From contig CAXAMN010003936.1 of NCBI GenBank assembly GCA_963970005.1, positions 156,710-220,709 on the forward strand: a stretch of DNA of 64,000 nucleotides, read 5' to 3'. The notes beneath the pieces are model-generated. The model worked only from the letters and a program-made list of their open reading frames with translations. It was not told the DNA's origin and did no database searches. The translations under genes and the position numbers were made by a program. How positions within the stretch are numbered: position 1 is the stretch's first letter; every line of letters starts with the position of its first letter. Source of the DNA: Durusdinium trenchii. Lineage: Eukaryota > Sar > Dinophyceae > Suessiales > Symbiodiniaceae. Of the stretch, positions 1-10,162 are shown piece by piece.

Positions 1-3000
1 TCTTCAACATTCTGACAGTTAGTATAAGGCTCTATGCTTGGAAGTTGTTTGACATCACCTGCTCCAATGATAATTTTATTAGGATTCTTCAGGGTAAACT
101 GCCTTATCTTGTTCAATATGAAAGGTGAAGACATATAGATTTCATCAAAGACTATTGCATCAAACCCTGAATAATCATACTTTGGTAGGCTGTTTGTTTT
201 ATCAATGCCAATGCCAAAGAACACATTCAATGTCACCGCTTCACATTCAATATCCTGTGTTAACATATTCTGAGGAACTATAAATAGAGTTTTGTAGCCC
301 ATCTTCTCCAGATGTTTGCCTATATAACTCTTGCCACTTTCTGCATATTTGGCTCTAATCATCACCCTCTTCTTTCTGATTATGTGTTCACATATCTCTT
401 ATGTGTTCCATTCCTCCTCTACTTCAATACTTTCATTTTTGTACGCCGGCTTTTTTATCAACTCATTATGTTTCCATGCATACCAGCCAGAAGAATATTT
501 TACCATCATCTTTTCAACTCTCCAGTTGCCAATCTCCCTTCCAAACTCTAGTATCTTTCTAGCCTTCTTTAAGTCTGTCTTGGCTATGTGTAGTGCATCA
601 GTTTTTATAGCATATACGTTGATGCCCTTTTCTTTAAGCCTCTCCATTGCATCATACATACTGTAGTTATGATTTTGCAACAGCAGTTACTTAATATACC
701 GAAACCCGTTCATTAACTGCTTCTGTCCTGAAATTAGTAATGTTTGGTTGTTCTGTTTCTTTCTTTGGGGTCACCCCGCCCATCCACCTCTTCATATTCA
801 ACATCATCTAAGGTATAGATTTTGCCCCCATACTTGTTCTGATAGTAGAGTGCCTCCTTAAGACTATCAAAAATCTTGCTCTTATTTAATTTGTTGTAGC
901 CCTTTTCTAGTAGACCAAAGGTAATGTTTGCAATGGTCTTCTTAATCATATTGTTTGAAGTTTAATCTTCACTGATTTTTGCATTATATAATTATTCAAT
1001 GGCTTTCTTATACTTAACCTTGTGTACATGAGAAGGCGTCTTATAGTATAATATTGTCATAACTACTCCTCTCTTGGCTAACTTCTTCAGATGCAAACCA
1101 TAAACCAAGTTAAACTTTTTGTTAAAGAATATGTTTCCATGACATGCCTGAACTAAATACAGTGTATAATCGCCCAGATTTCAAGAATAACATTCCAAAT
1201 CATAGGGCTTCCAAATATCAAACTCCCCGAAGACAGGAATGTTTGGAATCTCACTGGCTGAATGAGTGAATGCTTCCTCTTGTCAATACTGCATGTCTCA
1301 CTATCTCTTATACGGTCATGATGTAGGTAGCCATTCTTTATTGTCATCAATTTGAATTGACCATTTGCTACTATTGTCCTGCTCTCATCCAATATTTTTA
1401 CATCGGTTTCATTGTAGTCTGATTTATGATTTTCCAGAAATAAGTCTCTTATGAAACTTGAACATCTCATCACTAACTCTGTTATATTTCTCCTCTGTAT
1501 TTACTGCTATGTCTTCATCAATCTTGTTTGTGTTTAAGTCTTGACTCACTATAGTGTAATCATCTTTTTTCTGCTTGTTACCTATCTTAAATGTCAGGTT
1601 CATTTTGACATTCACCACTTTGCCTGCCCCGTATCTAATCAATGGTTCATACCCAGCCTGCGTTAAATCAAACATAAATTTATCCAAATCATTATCCTTC
1701 AATATCATGTTATATTCATCTTCTTCATTCATTTTAAGCAGGTCATCTATAGATTCTATCATCCTATACTTCATTGCTTCCTTTTTGTTGTTGATAAAGT
1801 AGTTGTTGCAAATTTTCAGGTTGTTGGGGTTCTCATCTTTAGTTTTAGCCTTCAGGCTTTCTAAACTATGATTTAGTGTGCATACCTGACTGTTTTTGAC
1901 TAAAGCATTGAAGGTTGCAATTCTACAGCTGTTAAAGTCTTCGGGGTCATGTCTGTAAATCTGTTTGCCATCAATGTCATATAATCTAGCCTTAATATTG
2001 AATTCTTTGAAGACCTTATGCATGTTAGATATTGATGCCCCTCTCGTTTTAAACTCTTCATCACCCTTCCTAATTAATTTTATTATGGCTTCTCTGGTCA
2101 GGTTCTTAGCCAGCTTCCCCCTTTTATGTCTCATCAGGCTATCCGCATAATGGTCTAGCAATGTATTCATCCAACATTCATTTTCAATATGGCCTTTTTT
2201 TCTTGATAGCATCCTTGAACCTTAAACAGTCTGGGTTCACTTCAATTTGAATGTATTGATTGAAAATGCTCACATTTGTTTTTGAGTTGGTGAGTTCATC
2301 AGCGAAGATGTCATAGTTGGCATCATCTTCATCAATCAGCTCAGCACTCTCAATCCTAATAAATCTACATAATGATAAAACTCTCCCTCCATCAATTCTT
2401 CAAACGATTTATCAGTCCTCATTATAGCCATCATTCTTTTGAACCTTGCTCTGTCAGAAAACCTGTTCACCTTTACCTTGACCATACTCTCTATGAACTT
2501 CTGAGCTTTGACATTTCCTGTCCTTACAGTGTTTGGTACCACTATTGGATAGTATCTGCGCCCATCATTTATAAAACTGTTTTTCTTTGCACCTGACCTA
2601 TTATCAGTTGAAAAAAGCATGTATTTGACAACATACAGCTTTCTGTTGGCTAACACTTTTTCTCTGAAGGTTTTGGTGAGCGTGTCTGAGAACTTTTTGA
2701 GTGCCTCTGGGCTAATTTTTTGTCTAATTCTCCTGTTTACTACTGCCCTCGTTCTTCCTACTACCGCCTGTTCTGTTGCCTTTTTTACTTTCTCTCTTTC
2801 ACCTATTGGTACCGCATCTTCATATTTTTTCTTGCTTTGTCAAAGGCTTTCACTCCCTTCTTTAGGTTCTTGTCATTGGTTGCAGTGACACCTTTTATCA
2901 ATTTTTCAGCAGTGCCATGTTGGACAATCTTCCTGTCCTCATAAAGGTCAATAACAGTATTGATTTTTGGACGTGTAGCAGTGTCAACCCTGCCTCTTTT

Positions 3001-3059
3001 CCTGTCTCTTATGTTCCTTAAACTGGTAATATGTTTTTTCTATAGATATTTTTTGTCAT
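1..3059 (-). pseudogene. Viral B-family-polymerase-like / SF1 helicase fusion gene, broken, 3' end outside window
   Basis: Reading right to left, one protein is recoverable only by moving between frames. The N-terminal part (about 3059-2215) is basic. A segment beginning IENECWMN and carrying CTLNHSLESL follows (2200-1450), then FGEFDIWKPYD and DYTLYLV (1240-1140). Next is a polymerase motif B-like KKTIANITFG (about 945-915) and a motif C-like YAIKTDALHI (about 625-595). The last 400 bases encode a helicase with Walker A-like AESGKSY (about 340), motif II VFDEIY (about 150) and motif III GDVKQLPSIE (about 57-30). I recognise the helicase as superfamily 1 and the middle as a divergent family B DNA polymerase palm. 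I count at least six frameshifts (near 3020, 2810, 2360, 2190, 1450 and 735, with another near 1245). In-frame stops are TAA at 399-401, 687-689, 962-964 and 992-994, and TGA at 1181-1183. Likely role: replication of a DNA virus or self-synthesising transposon. It is non-functional as read. Confidence 0.72.
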
Positions 3060-3196
3060 ATAATACTTTATATTGATATATAATAAGCTTAAAGCTTTAA
3101 AACAAAAACCATTTAATGTTATAAACTATTTATTATTTAGTATCGTTAACATGGAATATATATAAAGACATATTAACTATATACATTAGGATATAA
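3060..3196. promoter_or_regulatory. AT-rich divergent intergenic region
   Basis: A very AT-rich stretch separates the minus-strand polymerase-helicase gene from the plus-strand small basic gene, so it should hold both promoters if the element was ever expressed. TATA-like strings are abundant, but I cannot assign a specific start site. Confidence 0.35.
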
Positions 3197-3440
3197 TGAC
3201 TACTCAATTAAACATTGAAGACCGGACCTAACACTGGATGAAATTAAAGTGCAGATGTCAATCTATCAGGCGCTTTACGAAAAGAAAAGGAGAAGAGAAG
3301 ACCCTGAATATGCACAAAAGTTGAGGGACAAAGACCGCCTCAGACAACAAAAGAAGAGAGAAGAACGGGGTGTTCCAAAAAGGATACCTGTCACCAACAG
3401 TGAAACGAGGCAAATACTGATGGTGGTTCCAAAATGATTT
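3197..3440 (+). pseudogene. Small basic coiled-coil-like viral protein, one frameshift
   Basis: ATG at 3197 opens MTTQLNIED, then the frame shifts near 3225 into a longer open frame that runs to the stop at 3438-3440. The second part is extremely rich in Lys, Arg, Glu and Gln (for example YEKKRRREDPEY, LRDKDRLRQQKKREERG), as in a charged helix or a DNA-binding/packaging protein. It ends in a Pro/Val-rich tail. It is the only gene of the element I see on the plus strand, divergent from the polymerase-helicase gene. No family is named with confidence. Confidence 0.5.
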
Positions 3441-3460
3441 TACTATTAAAAAACATTAAC

Positions 3461-3796
3461 TTATTTGTTATTTTTATTTGTTGGATATGCTGAACCAGAA
3501 GCAGAAGCGCTACTACTTCTTCTACTTGATGAGCTTGATGATGTAGGTATTGGTAAATCTGTTGGATGTGCTACCATGGGTGGATTGTGTGATGAACTGC
3601 TTGATGAAACATTTACTACTGAATGTGGTGGAGAACTATGGACACTCACTGCAGGTGAAGAATGCACGCTTATAACTTCCTCTTCATTATCATTGTAATT
3701 TTCCCCTGCTTGTGTCAAATAATCAATCGCTGACAATAAAGCACTGCCACCCATCATAGCTGTATTTCCTGCTACTTCTGCCAATCTAAAACCCAT
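3461..3796 (-). CDS. Ser-rich small viral protein, intact frame
   Basis: An uninterrupted 111-codon frame starts at ATG (3796-3794) with MGFRLAEVAGNTAMMGGSAL and becomes a long serine-rich tail with runs of five to six Ser, ending PTNKNNK. The N-terminal part may be an amphipathic or short hydrophobic helix; the tail is low complexity. It lies between the small basic gene and the acidic gene of the same element. I do not recognise the family. A minor virion or membrane-associated protein is possible but only an inference. Confidence 0.45.
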   Translation of the reverse strand: MGFRLAEVAGNTAMMGGSALLSAIDYLTQAGENYNDNEEEVISVHSSPAVSVHSSPPHSVVNVSSSSSSHNPPMVAHPTDLPIPTSSSSSSRRSSSASASGSAYPTNKNNK

Positions 3797-3821
3797 CTTT
3801 AATTTCCCTCTATGTCAAACA

Positions 3822-4207
3822 TCACCTATTGCCTTCACTGTCACTGCTACTACTGCTAGGGTTTTCAATCATTTTTGTAAAAGCTTCTACCATCTTATCA
3901 CTTCTTGATGGCTCAAAATCACTACTTGATGGCTCTAAACTTTTGAAGTTCTTTGAACTCATCTTCACAATATAGTTTCCTATTATCCGGTTTAATTTAT
4001 CTACTGTTTCAGTCTCTTTGTCAAACGTAATTTTCTTATCGGTTTGCGTTTGTTTGTTCTCTATCTCTGGGAATTGTGTTGCCTCATCTTCAGATTCTAT
4101 CTCATTACTTCGTTCTCTTCTTTCTGTTGGCTTATTTAAAAATAATGTAAGTATTCATCATCATCTATTGTATGTATTTCTTCAGTCTATTGTGTACTAA
4201 AATCATG
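3822..4207 (-). pseudogene. Acidic/charged small viral protein, broken
   Basis: A minus-strand frame ends at TGA (3822-3824) and reads upstream for about 110 codons, rich in Glu, Asp, Ser, Lys and Thr (NKPTERRERSNEIESED, then SLEPSSSDFEPSRSDKM). Upstream near 4150 the sense shifts frame to TEEIHTIDDDEYLHYF, preceded by an in-frame TAG. No ATG start is obvious, so the 5' boundary is uncertain. Composition suggests a disordered acidic protein. It falls between two other genes of the element with little spacing, consistent with a compact viral genome. Confidence 0.4.
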
Positions 4208-4235
4208 ATTAATAATAATTAGATTCTATTCTTAA

Positions 4236-5145
4236 TTATGCCATTTCACTTCCCCTTGCGCTGTGTCTGTTTCTGTATTCTTTAATTTTGCTTTTCAATA
4301 GTTCTGATTCAATTCTTCTTTGCCATACACCGGTTTGCATCATATCAACATCTACATAATATTGCTTTGTTGTTTTGCCTCCTCCTTTGCCTTTTGCTCT
4401 TGTTGGTAGTTCATTCTCTGGGTCATCTACATCAAAGCCTCTCAAAAACAATTGAAATTTCAATGCTTCTGCGCTCATAGTTCCTACATTTAATCTATAG
4501 CTAATGCTTCTTAATACTGCTTGTTTGGGTTCAGGGGCTTCGCGTTCTTCCCTTGCTGTCATCATTTCTACTTCATCTTCTGCTCGTTGGTTGTCTTGTG
4601 TTAAATCAATTGCTAATTGTGGCACCGGTTGAGCCATTGGCGTTCCTACTCTGCTACTTGTTCTACTCAATCCACCAAATATCATATCAATAACAGGTGT
4701 GGCGCTCCTACTTAATAAACTTTGGTGTGCTTGTCCTTGTTGTTTTCTCTCCTGTGCCATTCTGGCTCTTTCTTGTAGTTGTGCTTGAATGGATGCATTA
4801 TTAACGTTGTCATCTCTTGGCGTCTCTGCTTCTATTGGGGTTGTGTCTCTACTCTGTTGCCTCATCCTTTCAACATGAACTGTTCCACCTCCTAAATTGT
4901 GTCTCAATAATAGTTCTCTCATCTGTCTCTCTTGTATTCTGTTTTTTTGTTCCTTCAATACTTCAAATGCCATCAAAGAAGCTACCTTCAGGACTTGCTT
5001 TAAAAAATGTAGCCCTTCTGTCTGGAAGGCTTCCAGTTAATGTTTCATTTTCTCCTATCAACCCTGCTATTTCATCATATGTTGGTCGCCTCTTCAATTC
5101 ATATTTTGAATAAGGATTTATCATTTCCAATGCCATAGTTGCCAT
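4236..5145 (-). pseudogene. Gln-rich probable virion-associated protein with one frameshift
   Basis: ATG at 5145-5143 starts MATMALEMINPYSKYELKRR, followed by PTYDEIAGLIGENE and PDRRATFF. Near 4972 the frame shifts into a 246-codon open frame beginning MAFEVLKEQKNRIQERQMRE and rich in Gln, Arg and Glu (likely coiled coil, for example QLQERARMAQERKQQGQ). It ends with a conserved-looking block (SAEALKFQLFLRGFDV, KSKIKEYRNRH) and a TAA stop at 4236-4238. The PTYDEI/PDRRAT segment looks like one seen beside capsid genes in related elements, from memory only. It sits between the short coiled-coil gene and the acidic gene. The alternative is two separate proteins. Confidence 0.5.
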
Positions 5146-5401
5146 ATATTAATATGTTAGGTAAACATGTTAATATATTTATGCAAAAAAATAGGCCTTT
5201 AGGTTGCTTAATGCTGTGTTCTTTTGTGTTGTGCGGTAGGTTGTCTCTTTGGACTTCACCTCTCAACCTGTCCAGTTCATTTTGATACTTTGACCTAGCA
5301 TTTGCTTGTATCATGTCCTTTCTTAATGCTACCATGCCCTCTCTTGCATTTCTTAACTTAAGTTCCTTGTGTAAATGCTCCAGATAACTTGTATCTCTCA
5401 T
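5099..5401 (-). CDS. Short charged coiled-coil viral protein
   Basis: The best start is ATG at 5401-5399 (MRDTSYLEHLHKELKLRNA), because the longer upstream extension to 5485 is AT-rich and unlike coding sequence. The protein is helical and charged (REGMVALRKDMIQANARSKY, then ELDRLRGEVQRDNLP). After about residue 65 the reading becomes hydrophobic and AT-rich, so the true end may have been lost by a frameshift. The 3' end as read overlaps the start of the Gln-rich gene by about 45 bases. It lies just downstream of the capsid gene. Family unknown; scaffold or minor virion protein is an inference. Confidence 0.45.
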   Translation of the reverse strand: MRDTSYLEHLHKELKLRNAREGMVALRKDMIQANARSKYQNELDRLRGEVQRDNLPHNTKEHSIKQPKGLFFCINILTCLPNILIYGNYGIGNDKSLFKI

Positions 5402-5537
5402 ATCAAATGAACTAAAAATTATTAAAAATTTGTGAAGATGTGCTTTAGTGCCTGTTTTGTTGTTGTGTTTATGATACTTAAACATTATTAATATATTTTG
5501 TTTTAGACAAATGTATTAATAATGTAGACTTATTATT

Positions 5538-7140
5538 TTAATCGTATACCACACACCCGCGTTCGCAAATTTCTAACACGCTTGCACTAATAAGGTGGGT
5601 AAAAACCTCTTGAATGTCTTCAGCATAAATTGCGTTAGTGCTATCACCGGGTGTAGTGTTTAGAGTTCCTTCAGTAGGGCGGATTTTCATAGTCATTAAA
5701 CTACCCATTTTTGTGTTAACTCCAGTAAAGTTGACGTCAGCCATCTTTTCAAATGACATACCAATAATAAATGTGTTTTCTCTGTATTGCCTGTAACTGA
5801 AAATCAATGCATCTTGGTCCGGGTTCATGTAATGTATGGCTCCTCGCAAATAGTAGAAGGTTTCTGCATGATAATGATTGTGCCTCAAACTCTGGATACT
5901 TTTTGTTGCCTAACTGGATTTGCCATTATAAGTTTCTACCATAGTCTTGGAAACCTTTGCCTTGGTCTTGAGGATTTGCTACTGCTCCATTGTCCCAGAT
6001 GAATGAGTTAATTTGAGAATTGTAAAAGTAGTTCCATCGCTTATGAACATAGTTGTCTGGCAAATAGTTAGCATTGATAGTTCCATTTCCTGGTGTTCTG
6101 TATAAAGTACTGAATGCTCCTGTGAGTTTGAATGATGACTTAACAATGTTCATATCCAATTCACCGCCTCCTGTGTTGAAGGTTTGTGTTAGTGTGTGAT
6201 ACATAGGAAAGACCAGTTTTAGTGACTCACCGTCCAACAAATGTTTTACTATGTTGTTGTTATTAACAGTGTTGTCTAAAGTCATTACTTCAGCTCTGAT
6301 AATAACATTGTTTAATTCCCACTGTGTAGAAGTGTTAGCTGCTTGAAAGTAATACCCCTGTTTGTCAGTTTGAGTGTTCGGGCTTCCTACTGCGCCTCCT
6401 TGTGGTTCTACAATAGGTACCAATTCATCATTAACAATTGCGAATTCTAATTCCAAAGGCGCATGCCTCAAAGGTAAATAATAATTTGATTGCATCAACC
6501 CACAAACAGGCTTATGGCTGAATCGGGCTTTACCATTAGCGCCGGAAATTCTTGTCAATGAGTGTCTTGTATACTGTATATTTTATCTATTCTACCCCAT
6601 TCATTTTTATCACCGTCAGGGGATACAGTTACTACACCGGGGGTTGGAGTAACACCAGCAGTAGTAGCCTGCAATAATACATCCAAACCATTACTGTAGC
6701 ATAGTCATGAAAGTCAGCGTCCCATCTTGGGTTAGCTGACATCTCTATGTCATCCATGTCTCTAACATACAACTCACAGTGTCTATTGTATTCAACAATA
6801 TTTCGATCCATTTGACCTCCTACTATTGCTCTGTATCGTTGAATAAAGGCATGTAAGCCTCCTAATGGACGTAAGAAATGGTGTCTTGTTCGATCGTTAT
6901 TTTGCAAAGTTGCAAACAACCTTACTGAACTCAAATCCAAATAGGTATTATCCTCTCCTGAAATGTAAAACCTAATGTTTTTCGCCCCCGCATTCGCATT
7001 AAATACGTTTGTGGTGCTACTAAAATAGTTTACAAATCGCCTGTTTGTAACATATTGTGAAGTGAAGTTTCAGGTAATCCAAAGTTCAGGTAATCCAGGT
7101 CACCAGCTTAAAAACAGACATCAAACGAAGCGGTATCCAT
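5538..7140 (-). pseudogene. Probable major capsid protein gene, broken by frameshifts and TAA codons
   Basis: The gene starts at ATG 7140-7138 (MDTASFDVCF), hits in-frame TAA at 7108-7110, and continues AGDLDYLNFGLPETS. A frameshift near 7065 leads to YVTNRRFVNYF and RFYISGEDNTYLDLSSVRLF. Another near 6630 leads to the 210-codon block with SNYYLPLRHAPLELEF. An in-frame TAA at 5926-5928 is followed by WQIQLGNKKYPEFEA, and a last frameshift near 5885 gives the C-terminal block (NPDQDALIFSY, ending LEICERGCVVYD) with the stop at 5538-5540. Length (about 530 residues), beta-rich Asn/Thr-rich composition and these motifs resemble jelly-roll capsid proteins of eukaryotic DNA viruses and related transposons. 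The family assignment is from pattern memory. Confidence 0.58.
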
Positions 7141-7237
7141 TTAGCAGAAAGGATTTCTATGTTTTTTTCCTTCAGGGAGAGCTTTGGTAAGGATGAGTCT
7201 GGTTCTATGTTGTCCTTTTTATCCAGGTTCTTTTACA

Positions 7238-7287
7238 AAACTTGTGGTTTTTTACTTTAACATTTCAAGGTAAAAAATCACAAGTTT
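7238..7287. repeat. Near-perfect inverted repeat (hairpin) at the right edge of the viral element
   Basis: Left arm AAACTTGTGGTTTTTTACTT (from 7238) and right arm AAGGTAAAAAATCACAAGTTT (ending about 7287) pair with two or three differences around a loop of about 5 bases. It lies about 100 bases outside the capsid start codon, where the sequence changes from AT-rich to mixed composition. It could be part of a terminal repeat of the element or a hairpin regulatory signal. Confidence 0.6.
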
Positions 7288-7731
7288 GCGTCTGTATGTA
7301 CTTTTTGATGATGCATGGTTTAAAAAAATATGAAGCATTGTTTTGCTTTGTGTGTGTGTCATGGTTTCGTGCAAATTACTTTTTTGTTAGGTCGATTTGC
7401 TTTGCTGGTCGTTTGTGGGAGTCTTATGGTTTTGCATGAAAAGTATGCTAAGGAGCCCTGGCGGCACATTGGTCTAAAAGTTCCCCACCACGGGGCCCCC
7501 CCCCCCCGACGAACAGAATCAACTCTTACAGGACCAAACTCAATGCACAATCCCAACTCCTGATTGTAATACATTTTTGCTAAAGCAAGGAGAACTCAGG
7601 TAGCTCAAGCTACCTTTCGTGAAATGCTATGCCAAGTCTTTAAACAAATTTGGCCAAAACCACAGGACCAAAGTGTGCAAAGTGCTTGCGAAAGTCAAGT
7701 CTGCCCATCGCAGATCGCAAGGGCCCCCCAC

Positions 7732-7801
7732 CAACCACCATCAAGCCGTGTCGGACCATGATCGTCTCCCAAAGCTGTGTGCACTTGTGAATGAAGGACG
7801 C
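7732..7801 (-). CDS. Dynein heavy chain exon: start of AAA2 (RHGLMVVG)
   Basis: GGGAG acceptor, ASFIHKCTQLWETIMVRHGL, MVVG, GT donor. The next exon should begin the AAA2 P-loop (GPTGSGKT type). I cannot find it between 7731 and the viral element. Confidence 0.92.
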
Positions 7802-8257
7802 CTCCCACAGCCCGCCGATTTGCTGCATGTTGGATCTCTTCTGTTTAGGTGGGAGGCATTGGTGAGAACAGGAGCAAAATGGAAAGTAATCGAAGTATAA
7901 TCAGTGAAACATACCAACATCCAAGTTTTCAGCAGGAGGTTCAGAATCTGGGAGGATATAACCTGCCCCACCTATTATACACTGTCTGCCAGTTTGACTC
8001 TTAATGCATTATCAACCCTCAGAATCCCTACAATCAACTAATGCCTTCGAATCTGGAATGGGTTCTTTTCGGAGCTTCTTCATCATATATATAACTTCAT
8101 AACCCCGCACTATGCTGCCACCATCTTCCACCAGCACCTCCAACATCGAATGTTGATGGCTAACTCCCCCACCTACACCCATCCCATAAGTTCATCATCT
8201 CCAGCCCCTTCGAGGTCAGCGCGCTGCCGCTCTCTTCCCTGTGGCCCAACGCACGGC

Positions 8258-8283
8258 CTTCGGCTGCAGGTGACGCGCCCGAG
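8258..8283 (-). CDS. Dynein heavy chain 26-base micro-exon: ARHLQPK
   Basis: AGCAG acceptor, RARHLQPK, GC donor. Phase joins both neighbours; provides the LQP motif. Confidence 0.75.
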
Positions 8284-8470
8284 CTGCTCCTGGTCCCGCA
8301 TCGCTCAGTCCGGATGTGCTGCCGCGATGGGGTCCGTTCGATCTGTCGCATTCGATTTTGCGGAAGTGAAGGATGGTGGATTTCCTCCAGAAAGCCCTTC
8401 TCTTCATCCCCATCCCTTCTCGAAATGTTTGAATTTCTACCTGGTGCGGGGGCCGTTTCAGCTTGGCGTC

Positions 8471-8514
8471 CTTCCAATTCGTTGATCAGCTTGCCGTAGT
8501 CGGACGGTGGTAGC
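8471..8514 (-). CDS. Dynein heavy chain exon: LPPSDYGKLINELE
   Basis: GCGAG acceptor, LPPSDYGKLINELE, GA donor. Equivalent to the PxxDYxxL segment before AAA2. Confidence 0.8.
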
Positions 8515-8763
8515 CTCGCCGAGCCCACGAGCCGGTGCGGCAAGTCGCGCAGCCACGAAGTCAAAAAGCTCAGGAGCATGAGTCTGGGCACTCTCTCTCT
8601 CTCTCTCAACTCATCTGGAAAAACTTCTGAATAGCTCTTTGGACTCAATCTCTGTGCGCAAAGCGAGGCGAGTCGGAGGATTTTTAGGGCATCAATGGAG
8701 CCAAGGATTCTACGCAACCACCTGTTCTTCAAACTGGAGCTGCTCTGTATGTGTGTCAGTCAG

Positions 8764-8801
8764 GGGAACCGGTCTTGAACGATGTCCATCGCAGAAAACC
8801 G
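8764..8801 (-). CDS. Dynein heavy chain exon candidate: FSAMDIVQDRFP
   Basis: GAATAG acceptor, then FSAMDIVQDRFP, in the position of LFxGIxxDLFP. Boundaries are unsure. Confidence 0.45.
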
Positions 8802-9165
8802 CTATTCGCCTCACATCCCACTCTCTGCCAGTGAGGACCACTCTCGTGCTCAAACTCTTTGACTGAACAGGACGTCGACGTCGCGATCTCTAAGGCTCAG
8901 ACTTGGTTCCTGGGAACAAATCGCCAGTGATGCCCAAGAAGAGAGGGATGTCCTCAAGGTTTGAGTCTCAAAGACGCACCGAACTTCATCTAAACCGGCT
9001 GGAGGATGATTCTTTTAAAAACGACAACATTGCAATTTTCACTTCTCCCCTTCTATCTCTCCTTGGTGGCCCTCTTTTTCACCATATTTCACCCCTTTCA
9101 CCCGTTTCCCTTCGTGAGAAACAACGCCACAGCGTGGACCGCGCCGCCATCCGCAACCAAGGCAC

Positions 9166-9195
9166 GTTGGAGGTGAACTTGGGCAGGTTCACATC
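9166..9195 (-). CDS. Dynein heavy chain micro-exon: DVNLPKFTSN
   Basis: CTCGAG acceptor, DVNLPKFTSN, GT donor. Invariant DVNLPKF motif. Confidence 0.92.
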
Positions 9196-9446
9196 CTCGA
9201 GTTCAGGGGTATCCCAGTCGGCTTTGAAAGACCATCCCACAAAAATTGGATAAGCATGAGGAAGAAAACATGGAAGACTTGTTGTTGTAGTCTAAAGGCC
9301 TCGGTCAAACAATGGTTGTTTGGATGTTCTTTGGTGGCCGATCCCTGTCTATGAAGCGGCAATTGCTTTGCAATGCTTTGCATGTCCTCCGTGTAGTCGC
9401 ATCGGTCTGAAATTGAGCGCAGGCATCAACGATCTGAGATACAAAC

Positions 9447-9483
9447 GTTGAGCGCTGAGAGCATCAAAATGTCCTCTGCACGG
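9447..9483 (-). CDS. Dynein heavy chain exon: EDILMLSALN
   Basis: AGCAG acceptor, RAEDILMLSALN, GT donor. Phase joins both neighbours. Confidence 0.8.
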
Positions 9484-9701
9484 CTGCTCCCAAACCTGGA
9501 GGAATCGGCATCTATGAGTGAGCTATACCCACCCTTGGGAGGCGATCCAGTCAGGAAACCGGAAACTGTTTCTTGAATCTGTCTATAATTATATATAGCT
9601 CCGTGAAGGTGAAATGCTGCGCTATTGAAATGCCATTTTTGTGCATCATGCAACTTCCAAAATCGTTCCAGCACTTCTTTTCGTTTAGGCTCCCTGGCTT
9701 C

Positions 9702-9734
9702 TTTCGCAGTTGTCCCGCAGCCACCAAAATTGAC
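9702..9734 (-). CDS. Dynein heavy chain AAA1 exon: SILVAAGQLR
   Basis: TCCAG acceptor, SILVAAGQLR, GA donor. Matches the SVLxxAGxLKR segment. Confidence 0.85.
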
Positions 9735-9877
9735 CTGGATGGAAAGGGAATCAAGTTAGAAGCAGCAGTGGTCTCAGCTTCTTGACCACTCCACCGGACC
9801 CGGCAGCAAATGCTCCGCGTGATCTGTTGCGCAGCAAACCCCTCACACATCAGGTTCTCAAACCCTGGGTTCCTGGC

Positions 9878-9909
9878 TTCAGCGCACGCATGCCAAAGTC
9901 GTAGTGGTC
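9878..9909 (-). CDS. Dynein heavy chain AAA1 exon: DHYDFGMRALK
   Basis: GTGCAG acceptor, DHYDFGMRAL plus part of Lys, GC donor. Invariant motif. Confidence 0.93.
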
Positions 9910-10162
9910 CTGCACTCTCAGATTGGGACATATGGCTTTCCTATTAGCTGTCGGATGTGAGTGCTATGTACCAGTTTCTCTGAAGCAGAAACCATTGGTC
10001 GGCAGACATGAACTACGAATTGCCTGAAGAATCTAAGCCTAACTTGGGGTGAAATGACGTGAACATGCACATGTTTGAAACCGGGCCTTTCAAACCAATT
10101 CTTTCTGCACGACGCCCACGAAGCCCGACGTCATCGGACTGCGCGTGCTGCGGATCTCGCAC

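Noticed and set aside
8160..8732. A 190-codon minus-strand gene
   Set aside because: Contains one 44-base dynein exon (LPPSDYGKLINELE); the rest is intron.
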